DNA of 64,000 bases from Gammaproteobacteria bacterium (lineage in GTDB: Bacteria; Pseudomonadota; Gammaproteobacteria; Pseudomonadales; Porticoccaceae): assembly GCA_018069465.1 (NCBI GenBank), contig JAGPUW010000029.1:1-64000 (forward strand). Direction: 5' to 3'. The notes beneath the pieces were generated by a model. The model saw only the letters and a list, made by a program, of their open reading frames with translations. It made no database searches and was not told the origin of the DNA. Positions 44,748 to 54,537 of the stretch are shown piece by piece. The translations under genes were made by a program, and so were the position numbers. Within the stretch, counting starts at the first letter, position 1; each line of letters opens with the position of its first letter.

Positions 44748-45750
44748 CGCTATTCATCCCCGCGGCAATTTGCTCGGCCAGTTGCGTGACGGCCATGGCG
44801 TAGCGGAAGCTGTGGTTATAGCGGGTAATGGTGTAATAATTTTGCAGGCCGAGCCAGAATTCGACGCCCGCCTGACCCTGTAAACGCAGGGGAATCGCCT
44901 TCACCTGCGCATCCATTTCCAGCACTGGGCTAAAGCCCTGCGCGGCCAATTGCGCCAGGTTTAATGTCGGCTTCACCAGCTTATTAATCCCCTCGCTGCT
45001 GTAATCGGCGCGGATTCTGGCACGCACCACTACACCCTCACCGGGCTGCCAGCCGTGTTTTACAAAATAGTTGGCGACACTGCCAATGGCGTCGACCGGA
45101 TCGGCCCAGATATCCGCCACCCCGTCAGCATTGTAATCGACGGCATAGGCGCGGTAGCTGGAGGGCATAAATTGGCCGTAGCCCATGGCGCCGGCATAGG
45201 AACCCTTCAGCGTTGCGGCATCGAGCTTTTGCTCTTTAGCCAGCAACAGAAAGTGTTCAAGCTCTTTGGTAAAAAAGGGACTGCGCGCCGGGTAGTCAAA
45301 AGCCAGGGTTGAGAGGGCGTCGATAACCCGATAATTCCCGGCAATACGGCCATAGTAGGTTTCGACACCGATAATCGCCACCACGTACTCGATGGGCACA
45401 CCGTAGTCGGCCTGCATTTTTTCCAGCCACTGCTGCTGTTCACGCCAGAACGCCAGGCCCTGGCGAATGCGTTTGTCGGTGACAAAAATCTTGCGGTAAT
45501 CCTTCCACAACTTCACTTTTTCGGCGGGCCGCGTCATGGCATCAATAATCGACTGCTTATACTGGGCGCCGCCAAACAAGGTTTGTAATTCAGCGCGATC
45601 AGCACCGTGCTCGACCACCATACGCTCGATAAACGCCTGCGCCTGGGCATTGCCCCCATAGTTTCTGTCGGCCTCGGCCCGCACCACGGCGGCACTTGCT
45701 AACAAAGTGATTAATAAACTCGCGAGCCCTGTTTTAAACATTAATTTCAC
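44740..45750 (-). CDS. mltB: Lytic murein transglycosylase B
   Basis: A 336-residue protein with an N-terminal signal peptide (a hydrophobic run without a lipobox, so it may be secreted rather than lipid-linked). The catalytic Glu lies in IIGVETYYGRIAGNYRVIDALSTLAFDYP near residue 130, and AMGYGQFMPSSYRAYAVDYNADG is typical of MltB/Slt35. Its ATG overlaps the rodA stop (ATGA) and its end overlaps rlpA. Confidence 0.94.
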   Translation of the reverse strand: MKLMFKTGLASLLITLLASAAVVRAEADRNYGGNAQAQAFIERMVVEHGADRAELQTLFGGAQYKQSIIDAMTRPAEKVKLWKDYRKIFVTDKRIRQGLAFWREQQQWLEKMQADYGVPIEYVVAIIGVETYYGRIAGNYRVIDALSTLAFDYPARSPFFTKELEHFLLLAKEQKLDAATLKGSYAGAMGYGQFMPSSYRAYAVDYNADGVADIWADPVDAIGSVANYFVKHGWQPGEGVVVRARIRADYSSEGINKLVKPTLNLAQLAAQGFSPVLEMDAQVKAIPLRLQGQAGVEFWLGLQNYYTITRYNHSFRYAMAVTQLAEQIAAGMNSGG

Positions 45751-46898
45751 AGTTGTTCACCCATCCTTTTTTTCTCTTTGCTGACGGCCATCAGCATACC
45801 AAACCCCAGCATCAGGGTCACAATCGAGGTGCCGCCGTAACTCACCATCGGCAAGGGCACGCCCACTACCGGCAAGATACCTGAAACCATGCCCATATTG
45901 ACAAAAACATAGACAAAAAATGTCAGCGTAATGCTACCGGCGAGCAGGCGACCAAACATACTCTGCGCGTTGAGACTGATCATCATGCCCCTCAATATAA
46001 TCAACAGGTAAACCAGCAGCAGACACAAAACCCCAGTAAAACCAAATTCTTCCGACAACACGGCAATAATAAAATCGGTATGACTCTCGGGTAAAAAATC
46101 CAACTGCGACTGCGTACCCTGCATCCAGCCTTTACCTGAGCTGCCACCGGCGCCGATGGCGGTGGTCGACTGAATAATATTCCAGCCCGCGCCAAGCTTG
46201 TCTGACTGAGGGTCAAGCAGGGTCAAAATACGGGTTTTCTGGTAGTCGCGTAGCAGATAAAACCAGAATATCGGCGCGATGCTCAAACCGGCAAACAAGG
46301 CACCGAGTAAATAGGCGCGACCTAAACCGGCGAGAAACAGCACAAAAAAACCAGCGGCAAAAATTAGCAGGGCGGTGCCCAAATCCGGCTGTATACCAAC
46401 CAGTATTGCCGGTGTGCCAATCAATAGCAGCGCCACGACAACGTGCTTAAAATGCGGTGGCAATACCCGCTGAGCCAAATAACTGGAAAGCATTAAAGGC
46501 ACGGCCACCTTTAATACTTCGGAGGGTTGAAAGCGAAAAAAACCGAGGTCGAGCCAACGCTGGGCACCCTTGGCGCCGACACCGATAAAGATCACGGCGA
46601 TGAGCAGGCCTATGCCGCCGACATACAGCACAAAGGCCCAGCGCTGTATAAACCGTGGGTCAAACTGGGCCACGGCGAGCATCGCAAAAAGGCCTATACC
46701 CATAAAGACACCCTGGCGCTTAACGTAGTTGAAGTCCTGACCGCTGGCGCTGAAGAGCACTGAAATACCTATCGCCATCAATAACAGCAGTAGCAACAAG
46801 AGGGGGACATCGACACGCAGGGCCAGCCAACGCTTGCGCTCGCCGTAAACGCTGGAGCCGTGTTCTTTTAGACTGCGTTCAAAATCACCCTGACTCAT
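45747..46898 (-). CDS. mrdB: Rod-shape-determining peptidoglycan polymerase RodA
   Basis: A 383-residue SEDS glycosyltransferase with about ten membrane segments. Family motifs include AKGAQRWLDLGFFRFQPSE and the end VGVPLPMVSYGGTS. It polymerises glycan strands for cell elongation with PBP2. Its ATG lies inside the end of mrdA (14-base overlap), and the mltB start overlaps its stop. Confidence 0.96.
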   Translation of the reverse strand: MSQGDFERSLKEHGSSVYGERKRWLALRVDVPLLLLLLLLMAIGISVLFSASGQDFNYVKRQGVFMGIGLFAMLAVAQFDPRFIQRWAFVLYVGGIGLLIAVIFIGVGAKGAQRWLDLGFFRFQPSEVLKVAVPLMLSSYLAQRVLPPHFKHVVVALLLIGTPAILVGIQPDLGTALLIFAAGFFVLFLAGLGRAYLLGALFAGLSIAPIFWFYLLRDYQKTRILTLLDPQSDKLGAGWNIIQSTTAIGAGGSSGKGWMQGTQSQLDFLPESHTDFIIAVLSEEFGFTGVLCLLLVYLLIILRGMMISLNAQSMFGRLLAGSITLTFFVYVFVNMGMVSGILPVVGVPLPMVSYGGTSIVTLMLGFGMLMAVSKEKKRMGEQL

Positions 46899-48789
46899 GA
46901 CTACTCTCTACCGTGCCCGGCGCTACAGCCTCTTCGGCCAACTCGCCTGTAGAGGGCTCGGGGTAATATTTAAAATAGGCATTGATCACATCTCGCGCTA
47001 CCGGTGCCGCTGTGGAACTGCCGTGCTCACCATTTTCGACAATCACTGCCACCGCTATACGCGGGTTTTCAAGTGGCGCGAAAGCGATAAACAGCGCGTG
47101 GTCGAGCTGTAATTTGGCGAGTTTGCTGGCATCGTATTTTTCGTCCTGCTTGATGCCAACCACCTGTGCCGTACCGGTTTTACCCGCCATGGTGTAATCA
47201 ATTTTGCCGATGGCCCGACGCGCCGTTCCGCGCAAATCCCCAACCACCCCCGCCATGGCATCGATCACAATATCCCAATAGCGCGGCGGAATATCGATGC
47301 TGGCAGGCTCAGACACCGGCGCCGTCAATTCGTTGCCAACCGCATTCACCATTCTCGGCTTGCGCACCTCACCCCGCGTTGCCAGACGACTGACAGATAC
47401 TGCCATTTGCAGAGGCGTGGCCAGCATAAAGCCCTGGCCAATACTGACATTAATGGTGTCACCCGGATACCAGACGCGGCCACGGGCACCTTGTTTCCAG
47501 TCTCGCGAGGGCATCAGGCCCGGCGCCTCTGCGGGCAGGTCGATGCCGGTTTTATGGCCATAGCCGAAGCGCGTGCCGTAATCGTGGAGCACATCAATGC
47601 CCGCTCGAAAGCCAACATCGTAAAAATACACATCACAGGACTGCACGATGGCATCGTAGATACTGATTTTGCTGCCGTGACCGCCGCGCTTCCAGTCGCG
47701 ATATTTATGTTTTTTGTTTTCGAGCTGATAGTAGCCCGGATCGTAAACACGATAACCCATGGTCACCGTACCCGAGTCCAGAGCCGCCAGACCAAATACC
47801 GGTTTAATCGTCGAACCCGGCGGGTATTGCCCGCGCAAAGCGCGGTCGAAAAGTGGCTGGTCGAGCGAGCCAGTCAGGGCTTTATAGGCTTTGGTGGAAA
47901 TGCCCGTGACAAAGGGATTGGGGTCAAAAGACGGCATACTCGCCAGTGCCAGCACGCCCCCTGTCACCGTATCGAGAGCGACCACGGCACCGCGCTCTTC
48001 ACCCAGCGCATCGATGGCGATCTTTTGCAGGCGGCTGTCGAGATACAAATGTAAATCGGCTCCCGGCACCGGGTCAGTGCGCTCCAGCACGCGCATCACC
48101 CGGCCCCGAGCATTGGTTTCGACATTTTCGTAGCCAACCTCACCCAACAACTGGTCTTCGTAGTACTTTTCCAGACCGGTTTTGCCGGTCATGTGCGAAC
48201 CCTTATAACGGTGGGGATCGAGCCGTTTCAAATCGCGCTCATTAATGCGCCCGGTGTAGCCGATGACATGGGCGAGTTGGTTGGCCAGGGGATAATCGCG
48301 GATCAATTGTGCGGAAACTTCAACCCCGGACAAGCGGTGCTCGTTGACCGCAATCATGGCCTGCTCTGTTTCACTGAGATTAAAGCGCAACGGCACTGAC
48401 TCGTAGGGGCGCCGACGCTTGACAAGTTTTTCAAAGCGCGCCAACTCGGTGTCTTTAAAAGCCAGCAGTTCACCGATATCTGCCAGTAATTGCGCGAGGT
48501 TCTTGCTGCGCTCGACGACGATGGACAGGGTAAAGCCGGGGCGGTTATCGGCCAGCAGCACGCCATTGCGATCGTAAATCAAACCCCGCGCCGGCGGCAG
48601 GGCACGCACGTGAATACGATTATTGTCGGCCAGCGTGGCGAAGTCCTGATGCCGGTTGATCTGTAAATCGTGGTAGCGCCACAGTAAAACGCCCAGTAAC
48701 AGCACCACCACCAACAGCGTAAAACTGGCGCGCGCGGCATAGAGTCGAGACTCCCACTGGGGATTTTTTAGGGTACTGAAGTCTGGCAT
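46885..48789 (-). CDS. mrdA: Penicillin-binding protein 2
   Basis: A 634-residue class B PBP with one membrane anchor (residues 20-45), a PBP dimer domain and a transpeptidase domain. The active-site motifs are S-x-x-K in YPPGSTIKPVFGL near residue 327, S-x-N-like SCD in VQSCDVYFYDV near 385, and K-T-G in MAGKTGTAQVVG near 546. It crosslinks peptidoglycan during elongation with RodA. The C-terminal 25 residues are a disordered Glu-rich tail. Confidence 0.96.
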   Translation of the reverse strand: MPDFSTLKNPQWESRLYAARASFTLLVVVLLLGVLLWRYHDLQINRHQDFATLADNNRIHVRALPPARGLIYDRNGVLLADNRPGFTLSIVVERSKNLAQLLADIGELLAFKDTELARFEKLVKRRRPYESVPLRFNLSETEQAMIAVNEHRLSGVEVSAQLIRDYPLANQLAHVIGYTGRINERDLKRLDPHRYKGSHMTGKTGLEKYYEDQLLGEVGYENVETNARGRVMRVLERTDPVPGADLHLYLDSRLQKIAIDALGEERGAVVALDTVTGGVLALASMPSFDPNPFVTGISTKAYKALTGSLDQPLFDRALRGQYPPGSTIKPVFGLAALDSGTVTMGYRVYDPGYYQLENKKHKYRDWKRGGHGSKISIYDAIVQSCDVYFYDVGFRAGIDVLHDYGTRFGYGHKTGIDLPAEAPGLMPSRDWKQGARGRVWYPGDTINVSIGQGFMLATPLQMAVSVSRLATRGEVRKPRMVNAVGNELTAPVSEPASIDIPPRYWDIVIDAMAGVVGDLRGTARRAIGKIDYTMAGKTGTAQVVGIKQDEKYDASKLAKLQLDHALFIAFAPLENPRIAVAVIVENGEHGSSTAAPVARDVINAYFKYYPEPSTGELAEEAVAPGTVESSHESG

Positions 48790-48892
48790 TTTTCGCTGAA
48801 TTAGCTCCCGACCACAAAATAGCTTGTCGTGTAAAAAGTGAGACTACCGATGGCAGAAAACACTCCACCCATACTTTTTTATTGTTCGTTAT

Positions 48893-49360
48893 CTAGCGAT
48901 GATAAGGGTGGCCGGCATTAATTGACCAGGCGCGATAGAGCTGCTCAATCAAAATAATACGCACTAAGGGGTGGGGCAATGTCAGCGCCGACAGCGACCA
49001 GCTAATATTGGCCCGCTCTATACAGGACGGAGCCAGGCCATCGGGGCCGCCAATCAACAGGCTAAAGTTATCGCCACTGCCCTGCCAGTCGCGCAGGTTT
49101 CGCGCCAGCTGATCTGTGCCCCAGGGTTTGCCTTTCACGTCCAAAGCGACCACCCGGTCGCCCTGGCCAATGGCTTTGAGCATGGCCTCGCCTTCATTGG
49201 CGATGGCCCGCTGCGGCGCTTCATTTTTACGCCGCGCAGCGAGCGCGACCTCGACCAGTTCGAGGTGCAACTCCCCCGGTAGGCGCTTGGCGTATTCATT
49301 GTAGCCACTCTGCACCCAGCCGGGCATTTTACTGCCCACGGCAATAATGCGCAGCCTCAA
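48893..49360 (-). CDS. rlmH: 23S rRNA pseudouridine1915-N3-methyltransferase RlmH
   Basis: A 155-residue SPOUT methyltransferase. It has the family start [17 protein letters not shown], the knot motif [12 protein letters not shown] near residue 103 and the end [15 protein letters not shown]. It methylates pseudouridine 1915 in helix 69 of the large subunit. It lies 104 bases upstream of mrdA and downstream of rsfS, in the usual gammaproteobacterial order. Confidence 0.96.
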   Translation of the reverse strand: MRLRIIAVGSKMPGWVQSGYNEYAKRLPGELHLELVEVALAARRKNEAPQRAIANEGEAMLKAIGQGDRVVALDVKGKPWGTDQLARNLRDWQGSGDNFSLLIGGPDGLAPSCIERANISWSLSALTLPHPLVRIILIEQLYRAWSINAGHPYHR

Positions 49361-49405
49361 GCGGCGCTACCAGCATTGACTACCTGACCGACCGCCTGCC
49401 AATAC

Positions 49406-49771
49406 TTAACCATTTTCATCGACATCAACGTCAATTTTAGTGGCGTCACTGGGGCGCAGTGACCAGAGTTTTTCCAGCTCGTAAAAAGCCCGTGTTTTCA
49501 CTTGCATAACGTGGACAATAACATCGCCGAAATCGACCAGTACCCACTCGCCCTCCTCCATGCCCTCGACACCGATGGGCTGAAAACCGGCTTTTTTGCC
49601 CTCTTCAACGGTGTTCTGCGCCAGGGCTTTAACTTGACGATTACTGGCGCCGCTGACGACGACCATGGTGTCGGTTATATCGCTGAGTTCACGCACGTCA
49701 ATAGTGACGAGGTCCTGACCCTTGATGTCTTCAAGTGCTGCAATAACAATGCTGTAAATATCACTACTCAT
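49406..49771 (-). CDS. rsfS: Ribosome silencing factor RsfS
   Basis: A 121-residue member of the RsfS/DUF143 family. The parts ALEDIKGQDLVTIDVRELSDITDTMVVVSGASNRQVKALA and GWVLVDFGDVIVHVM-like segments are typical. It binds uL14 and blocks joining of the ribosome halves in starvation. Its start overlaps the nadD stop (ATGA). Confidence 0.95.
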   Translation of the reverse strand: MSSDIYSIVIAALEDIKGQDLVTIDVRELSDITDTMVVVSGASNRQVKALAQNTVEEGKKAGFQPIGVEGMEEGEWVLVDFGDVIVHVMQVKTRAFYELEKLWSLRPSDATKIDVDVDENG

Positions 49772-50478
49772 GAATTTTCCTGCTTGTACAAGCCGTGTTG
49801 GTGAATGTATTGAATAACCGCATCGGGTACCAGATAGCGCACCGAGTTTCCGGTGGCGAGGTCTTCGCGGATTTGTGTCGCCGATACCGGCAGTAAAGTC
49901 ATGGCTTCAACCAGCACACAACCACTCGGGGTATTCGACAGTAATTGCGGATCATTTGTGCAACGTCCCGCCAGCCACTCGGCCACGGGGCCCGTCTCGG
50001 GCAAATGCCAGCCGGGCCGTGCGGCAACGACAATGTGAGCGTAGTCACTCAGTTCTTGCCAGCGCTGCCAGCTGTGTAAATTAACCAGCGAATCCATGCC
50101 GATACAAAGACAGAGGGCGACATTGGCACCCAGCTCGGCACGTAGTTGCGCTAAGGTTTCAACCGTATAGGACAGCCCTTCACGGCGCAGTTCCCGGTCA
50201 TCTGCAAATAAGCCATCAGCCGGTAAATCAGCGCTGACAACACTATCGCCATGGGTCTCACTGCCAATTGCTAGACTCAACATCGCCAGGCGATGCTCGG
50301 CGCTGACGCCGGGCTGTTCGCGATGGGGTGGCCGGGCGGAGGGTATTAAATGCAGCTCATCGAGGCCCAGGTGCTCACGCAACTCTACGGCGGTGCGCAA
50401 ATGACCGATGTGCACGGGATCGAAAGTGCCGCCAAAAATGCCGACTGCTTTCAAAGCCCGGCTCTTTGCGCAGGACAA
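49768..50478 (-). CDS. nadD: Nicotinate-mononucleotide adenylyltransferase
   Basis: A 236-residue nucleotidyltransferase of NAD synthesis. It has the GGTFDPVHIGHLRTA motif (residues 16-30) and the ISxTxxR-type motif VSATQIREDL near residue 205. Its stop overlaps the rsfS start, and proA lies 30 bases upstream. Confidence 0.95.
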   Translation of the reverse strand: MSCAKSRALKAVGIFGGTFDPVHIGHLRTAVELREHLGLDELHLIPSARPPHREQPGVSAEHRLAMLSLAIGSETHGDSVVSADLPADGLFADDRELRREGLSYTVETLAQLRAELGANVALCLCIGMDSLVNLHSWQRWQELSDYAHIVVAARPGWHLPETGPVAEWLAGRCTNDPQLLSNTPSGCVLVEAMTLLPVSATQIREDLATGNSVRYLVPDAVIQYIHQHGLYKQENS

Positions 50479-50508
50479 TATTGCACCCTGATTTTGCCGC
50501 GAAAAAAT

Positions 50509-51777
50509 CTATTCACGAATGTGCCCATCACCGAGGACGATATATTTTTGACTGGTCAAACCCTCAAGGCCCACCGGGCCACGGGCGTGAATTTTATCCG
50601 TTGAAATACCAATCTCTGCACCGAGGCCGTATTCAAAGCCATCGGCAAAGCGGGTGGAGGCATTAATCATCACCGAGCTGGAATCGACCTCATTCAAAAA
50701 ACGCCGCCCCCGGGTGTAATCTTCAGTGACGATAGCTTCGGTATGTCGCGAGCTATAGGTCTCAATATGATCCATCGCCGCATCCATATCGGCGACCACG
50801 CGGATCGACAAGATCGGCGCCAGATACTCCGCATGCCAGTCGTCTTCGCTCGCCGCCGAGCAAGCCTGTTTCGAGGCGGCGATAATCCCACGGCCCCGCT
50901 CACAGCCGCGCATCTCAACACCCTCCTGGGCATAAGCCGCCGCCAAACGAGGCAAAATAGCCTCGGCCACGCCCTCCGCAACCAGTAAAGTCTCCATCGC
51001 ATTGCACACACCATAGCGGTGGGTTTTGGCGTTAAAGGCGATATTAAAGGCCTTTTCGAGATCGGCCTTGTCGTCGATGTAAACGTGGCAGACACCGTCT
51101 AAATGCTTAATGACAGGAATCGTTGCCTCGCGACTAACGCGCTCAATCAGGCCTTTACCGCCCCGCGGCACAATTACATCGACGTAATCTGACAGGGTCA
51201 CCAGCTCACCCACGGCGCTACGATCGGTGGTTTCCACCACCTGCACCGCCGTATCGGGCAAACCTTCGACCGCCAACCCCTTGCGAATACAGGCGGCAAT
51301 CGCCTGATTGGAGTGGATGGCCTCGCTGCCACCACGCAGGATTGTCGCGTTGCCGGATTTCAAACACAGGCTCGCCGCCTCAACAGTAACGTTGGGGCGG
51401 GACTCATAAATAATACCGATCACTCCCAATGGCACACGCATTTTGCCGACCTGAATACCACTGGGCCGATAATTCATCGCCGTGACTTCGCCGATGGGAT
51501 CGGGCAGTGCCGCCACCTGGCGCAGCCCCTCTATCATGCCGTCGATGCCCGCGGGCGTCAGTTCGAGCCGGTCGAGCAGGGCCGCGTCAAGATTGTTGTT
51601 GCGGCCATTGTCCATATCTTTGCCATTGGCGCTGATCAGCAGGGCTCGATCGGCATCGAGCACCTCGGCGATCGCCAGTAAAACCCGGTTCTTCACCCCG
51701 CTGTCAGAGCGCGCCATTACCCTGCCGGCAGCGCGGGCGCTACGGCCCAGGGATTGCATATACGCTGTAATATCCAT
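50509..51777 (-). CDS. proA: Gamma-glutamyl phosphate reductase
   Basis: A 422-residue enzyme of proline synthesis. The catalytic cysteine is in [12 protein letters not shown] near residue 257; [37 protein letters not shown] is typical of ProA. It is the first gene of a long minus-strand unit. A TATAAT -10-like word (minus strand, 51854-51859) lies upstream without a clear -35. The proB partner is not in the window. Confidence 0.96.
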   Translation of the reverse strand: MDITAYMQSLGRSARAAGRVMARSDSGVKNRVLLAIAEVLDADRALLISANGKDMDNGRNNNLDAALLDRLELTPAGIDGMIEGLRQVAALPDPIGEVTAMNYRPSGIQVGKMRVPLGVIGIIYESRPNVTVEAASLCLKSGNATILRGGSEAIHSNQAIAACIRKGLAVEGLPDTAVQVVETTDRSAVGELVTLSDYVDVIVPRGGKGLIERVSREATIPVIKHLDGVCHVYIDDKADLEKAFNIAFNAKTHRYGVCNAMETLLVAEGVAEAILPRLAAAYAQEGVEMRGCERGRGIIAASKQACSAASEDDWHAEYLAPILSIRVVADMDAAMDHIETYSSRHTEAIVTEDYTRGRRFLNEVDSSSVMINASTRFADGFEYGLGAEIGISTDKIHARGPVGLEGLTSQKYIVLGDGHIRE

Positions 51778-52001
51778 TCAATGTCTCTGTGCTATTGCTC
51801 TGCGCCAGCTCCGTGCTAGTTCATCAGAGAGGGCAAGCTTAATAATGGCCGCTATTATAGCGCGAACCCATGCCTGGGCGAGAGACAAAGACAGTTCTAT
51901 GAAGGCCTCTTTACAGGGAGCCATTTGCAGCCTCGCAGAATTTTCTGCACTATCGACGCCACTTTTTAATTTACACCTTTTCAAATAACCCGGAGATAGA
52001 C

Positions 52002-52469
52002 ATGAAACAAATCGGCCAAGGCTTCTACTGGCAGGACTTGCACGTCGGCGATGAATACAAAACCTGGGGCAGGACGGTATTGGAGGCGGATATCTGCGCC
52101 TTCATCAATCTCATCGGGCTTCACGAAGTGGTGTTTAGCGACCGCGAGTTTCTGCGTGAAAAATCGGTTATTAAAGAGCCCTTTGCACCCGGCGCTCTGG
52201 TTTACAGCTTTGCCGAGGGACTGCTGCTACCCACCATGCAGGGCACCGGCATGGCTTTTCTGAATATGGAACTCGACATAAAACGCCCTTGTCTGGCGGG
52301 CGATACGATCCACGTTGAATTTGAAATCATTGAAGTACGCGAAACCAGCAAGGGCAATCGCGGCCTGGTGCGCACCTTTAATAAGGTGATGAATCAAAAT
52401 GGCGACATCGTACTGACCTATAATCCGCTGCGCATGCTCAAGGGCCGACCGGTTGATGGCGAGGGCTGA
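52002..52469 (+). CDS. MaoC-like hotdog dehydratase family protein
   Basis: A 155-residue hotdog-fold protein. Its layout fits a MaoC-like acyl-CoA hydratase family member: the N-terminal GQGFYWQDLHVGDEYKTWGRTVLEADICAFINL and mid-region PGALVYSFAEGLL. A CGGAG ribosome site lies before the ATG. It is divergent from proA and convergent with the LON-domain gene. It probably hydrates an enoyl-CoA; the substrate is unknown. Confidence 0.82.
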   Translation: MKQIGQGFYWQDLHVGDEYKTWGRTVLEADICAFINLIGLHEVVFSDREFLREKSVIKEPFAPGALVYSFAEGLLLPTMQGTGMAFLNMELDIKRPCLAGDTIHVEFEIIEVRETSKGNRGLVRTFNKVMNQNGDIVLTYNPLRMLKGRPVDGEG

Positions 52470-52480
52470 ATAGGCCGAGC

Positions 52481-52517
52481 AAAGAAAAAAGGCAGGGCTT
52501 TATCGAAAGCCCCTGCC
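52481..52517 (-). terminator. Rho-independent terminator of the LON-domain gene
   Basis: On the minus strand an 11-12 bp stem GGCAGGGGCTTT / AAAGCCCTGCC (one bulge) with loop CGAT is followed by TTTTTTCTTT. It lies about 90 bases beyond the stop of the LON-domain gene and also forms a hairpin for the convergent maoC-like gene. Confidence 0.82.
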
Positions 52518-52527
52518 TAAGTATTCC

Positions 52528-52583
52528 CCTAATACTATGGGCTTAATACTAGGGGCTTAACACTAAGGGCTTAACACTGCGGG
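52528..52583. repeat. Four tandem 14-bp repeats
   Basis: Four head-to-tail 14-base units (CCTAATACTATGGG, CTTAATACTAGGGG, CTTAACACTAAGGG, CTTAACACTGCGGG) lie at 52528-52541, 52542-52555, 52556-52569 and 52570-52583. They stand between the LON-domain gene stop (52610) and its terminator, so they would be in its 3' untranslated region. Confidence 0.8.
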
Positions 52584-52609
52584 CCCCACTACGACCCCAG
52601 CCCCCAAGC

Positions 52610-53215
52610 CTATGGCGCGGGTTTAGCAGCGCGCATCCGTAGCTCTATCACCCACTTTTTAACTTCCAGCAAGCGTTCATCGACAGTCGCCATCGCCAGC
52701 AGCGAGCGCTTGCGCTCAGGATCGACGGGCAGCACCCCCGCCAAACGCCAGACTAGTGTCGCCTTCGTTAAATCGGCCAAAAACACCGCCTTATCAACGC
52801 CCATGTGCTTGGCCAGACTTTCGAGCATATCGACCAGATCATCTTCCCCAAAGCCGATGGGCTCGTCATCGTCGGCGGTGAAAATCTCGGCATCGCCAAA
52901 CATCAAGCCATCGTCTTCAACACGCGTAGCGCCAACATGGATGCGCTGCTCCCCCTGCACAGAAATGGACAGCAGGCCGTTGGGCAATTGCTCGAAGTCG
53001 CGAATCGTCACCAGCGTTCCCCAGGGGAAGATTTCCGGCGTTGCGCCCACTTCTTTGCCCTCCACTATCGGCAAAATACCAAAGGGCTTTTCATCGGCCA
53101 TCGACTCGCGCACCAGACGCAGATAACGCTGCTCAAAAATCTGCATGCGACTGCCAATAGTCGGATACAAAATGAGTTGCAGGGGAAACAGGGCTATTTC
53201 ATTTTTAGTGGACAT
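52610..53215 (-). CDS. LON substrate-binding (N-domain) protein
   Basis: A 201-residue protein with only the Lon N-terminal (PUA-like) domain: the family start EIALFPLQLILYPTIGSRMQIFEQRYLRLV, then GTLVTIRDFEQLPNGLLSISVQG and a helical C-terminus. It has no ATPase or protease part. Such proteins (peptidase S16 LON-domain, COG2802) are common; the role is not known. Its end is followed by tandem repeats and a terminator. Confidence 0.88.
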   Translation of the reverse strand: MSTKNEIALFPLQLILYPTIGSRMQIFEQRYLRLVRESMADEKPFGILPIVEGKEVGATPEIFPWGTLVTIRDFEQLPNGLLSISVQGEQRIHVGATRVEDDGLMFGDAEIFTADDDEPIGFGEDDLVDMLESLAKHMGVDKAVFLADLTKATLVWRLAGVLPVDPERKRSLLAMATVDERLLEVKKWVIELRMRAAKPAP

Positions 53216-53366
53216 ATTTTTTAGCTCGCTAATCTAAGTGGATAGTCTATTGCCCCCGAGGCTCGCCCGCCATGCATTTTTACCAGCAGCTCAGGCAATT
53301 TTGGGATTTACCCCCATTGATCATTGCCGTAGCATGCCACCTTCCAATCAACGAGAGATAACAATA

Positions 53367-53795
53367 ATGAGCCTACCCGAAACCCTTGCTATGAACCCCG
53401 CCCTCTTCGCCCTCGCCGGCTTCGCCGGCTGGACAGTCTTTTTATTATTGACCGTCGCCAATCTGCGCATGGCCAATTTTTTTACCGGCAAAAAAGCCAT
53501 TAATGGCTTTTCACCCAGCGGTGACGACCTACCGGGCTTTGGTCAGCGCGTGACTCGCGCCCACCTCAACAGTGTCGAAAACCTGCCCGTGTTTGCCGCA
53601 CTGGTCGTCGCTGCGGGTCTCTCTGGGCAGTTTTCAATAATGGAAGGTACGGTGATGTATGTGCTCTACGCCCGTATCGGCCAATCTGTCGCCCATATGA
53701 TTTCAACAGCACCACTGGTGGTTTGGGTGCGCGCCACGTTTTTCTTTGTACAAGTGTTGTTGATGGCCTGGTATGCCATACAGCTGGTTTTTTAA
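53367..53795 (+). CDS. MAPEG family membrane protein
   Basis: A 142-residue membrane protein with four helices (residues 10-32, about 70-90, about 95-112 and about 120-140), of the MAPEG family (glutathione-related membrane enzymes). The segment RVTRAHLNSVENLPVFAALVVAAG is the family mark. The ATG at 53367 is chosen over an earlier frame start (53238) because of its CGAGAG ribosome site and because the early residues are not conserved. The substrate is unknown. Confidence 0.87.
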   Translation: MSLPETLAMNPALFALAGFAGWTVFLLLTVANLRMANFFTGKKAINGFSPSGDDLPGFGQRVTRAHLNSVENLPVFAALVVAAGLSGQFSIMEGTVMYVLYARIGQSVAHMISTAPLVVWVRATFFFVQVLLMAWYAIQLVF

Positions 53796-53806
53796 AACCT
53801 TCATCG

Positions 53807-53840
53807 ATTAAAGCCGGCAGCTTCGCACGCCGGCTTTAAT
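53807..53840 (+). terminator. Hairpin terminator after the MAPEG gene
   Basis: A perfect 12-bp stem ATTAAAGCCGGC / GCCGGCTTTAAT (53807-53818 with 53829-53840) with a 10-base loop. The T-tract is short, lying within the arm (CTTTAAT). It is 12 bases after the gene stop, and the stem works in both directions. Confidence 0.65.
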
Positions 53841-53914
53841 CCGCTGCCAGCGTAAACAGTCTGACCGGCAGTAAAACTTTCTCATGCAAATCTTACGACT
53901 CTTTTCAAACACCC

Positions 53915-54535
53915 TCACGTCACCTTAATAGCCATATCTTCCAGCGTATTAGCTGTAATATGAATCCTTTTGGCTATTTCCTTAAGCTGCGCCAGCATAT
54001 CTTTATGGCGAATGATTTTTTTAACATCGTCTTGCATGAGAAGTTCTGCGGATTCCCGAGCGCATCCCTCAACCACCTGATCATAGAGTTCGAGGATCAG
54101 GTCAACATTCTCACTATTTGACTGCAGGTCTTTTGTCGATAATTGAGCAATCCCCTTTTCAAGTAAAGCGGCCATTTCCAAAATTATTGTTACAATAGAA
54201 AGGTAATCCTGCAGCGAATGCGTGCCGTAGACCCTAGCCTCAAGCTGAAAGTGTTTAACGGCTAGAGTGATCCAGTCGAGTTGCGTAATCATTCTGAAAA
54301 TAGATTCTTTATCGTAGGGAGTAATCAGGACATTGAGCAATTCCTGCATATTCCTTGTCTTAAGCTTTCTCGCCTGCTTTGTATCGGCGGCAATATCTCG
54401 CAGTGCGGCAGCATCATTTTGGCTACAGAGATTAAAAAGGTCAGCCACAAGTTTATGGCAAGCCTGTGCCTGATTAAAAAGAGCAGCATTAAAGTCAGCT
54501 TCTTTGGGGAGGAAAAAATGACTAATAAATCCCAT
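53915..54535 (-). CDS. DUF47/PhoU-like phosphate-transport regulator (TIGR00153)
   Basis: A protein of about 206 residues from ATG 54535, a helical bundle of the DUF47 (PhoU-like) family. Typical features are FLPKEADFNAALFNQAQACHKLVADLF near the start and a C-terminal helix AKRIHITANTLEDMAIKV. Such proteins partner PiT transporters. The start lies two bases after the pit stop. A longer frame (54643) runs into pit and is not supported. Confidence 0.88.
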   Translation of the reverse strand: MGFISHFFLPKEADFNAALFNQAQACHKLVADLFNLCSQNDAAALRDIAADTKQARKLKTRNMQELLNVLITPYDKESIFRMITQLDWITLAVKHFQLEARVYGTHSLQDYLSIVTIILEMAALLEKGIAQLSTKDLQSNSENVDLILELYDQVVEGCARESAELLMQDDVKKIIRHKDMLAQLKEIAKRIHITANTLEDMAIKVT

Positions 54536-54537
54536 AA

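Noticed and set aside
47407-48054. Plus-strand open frame of 215 codons inside mrdA
   Set aside because: It is antisense to a clear PBP2 gene and has no recognisable domain.
51778-51984. 68-codon minus-strand frame abutting proA start
   Set aside because: No homology seen, no ribosome site, and it covers the likely proA promoter.
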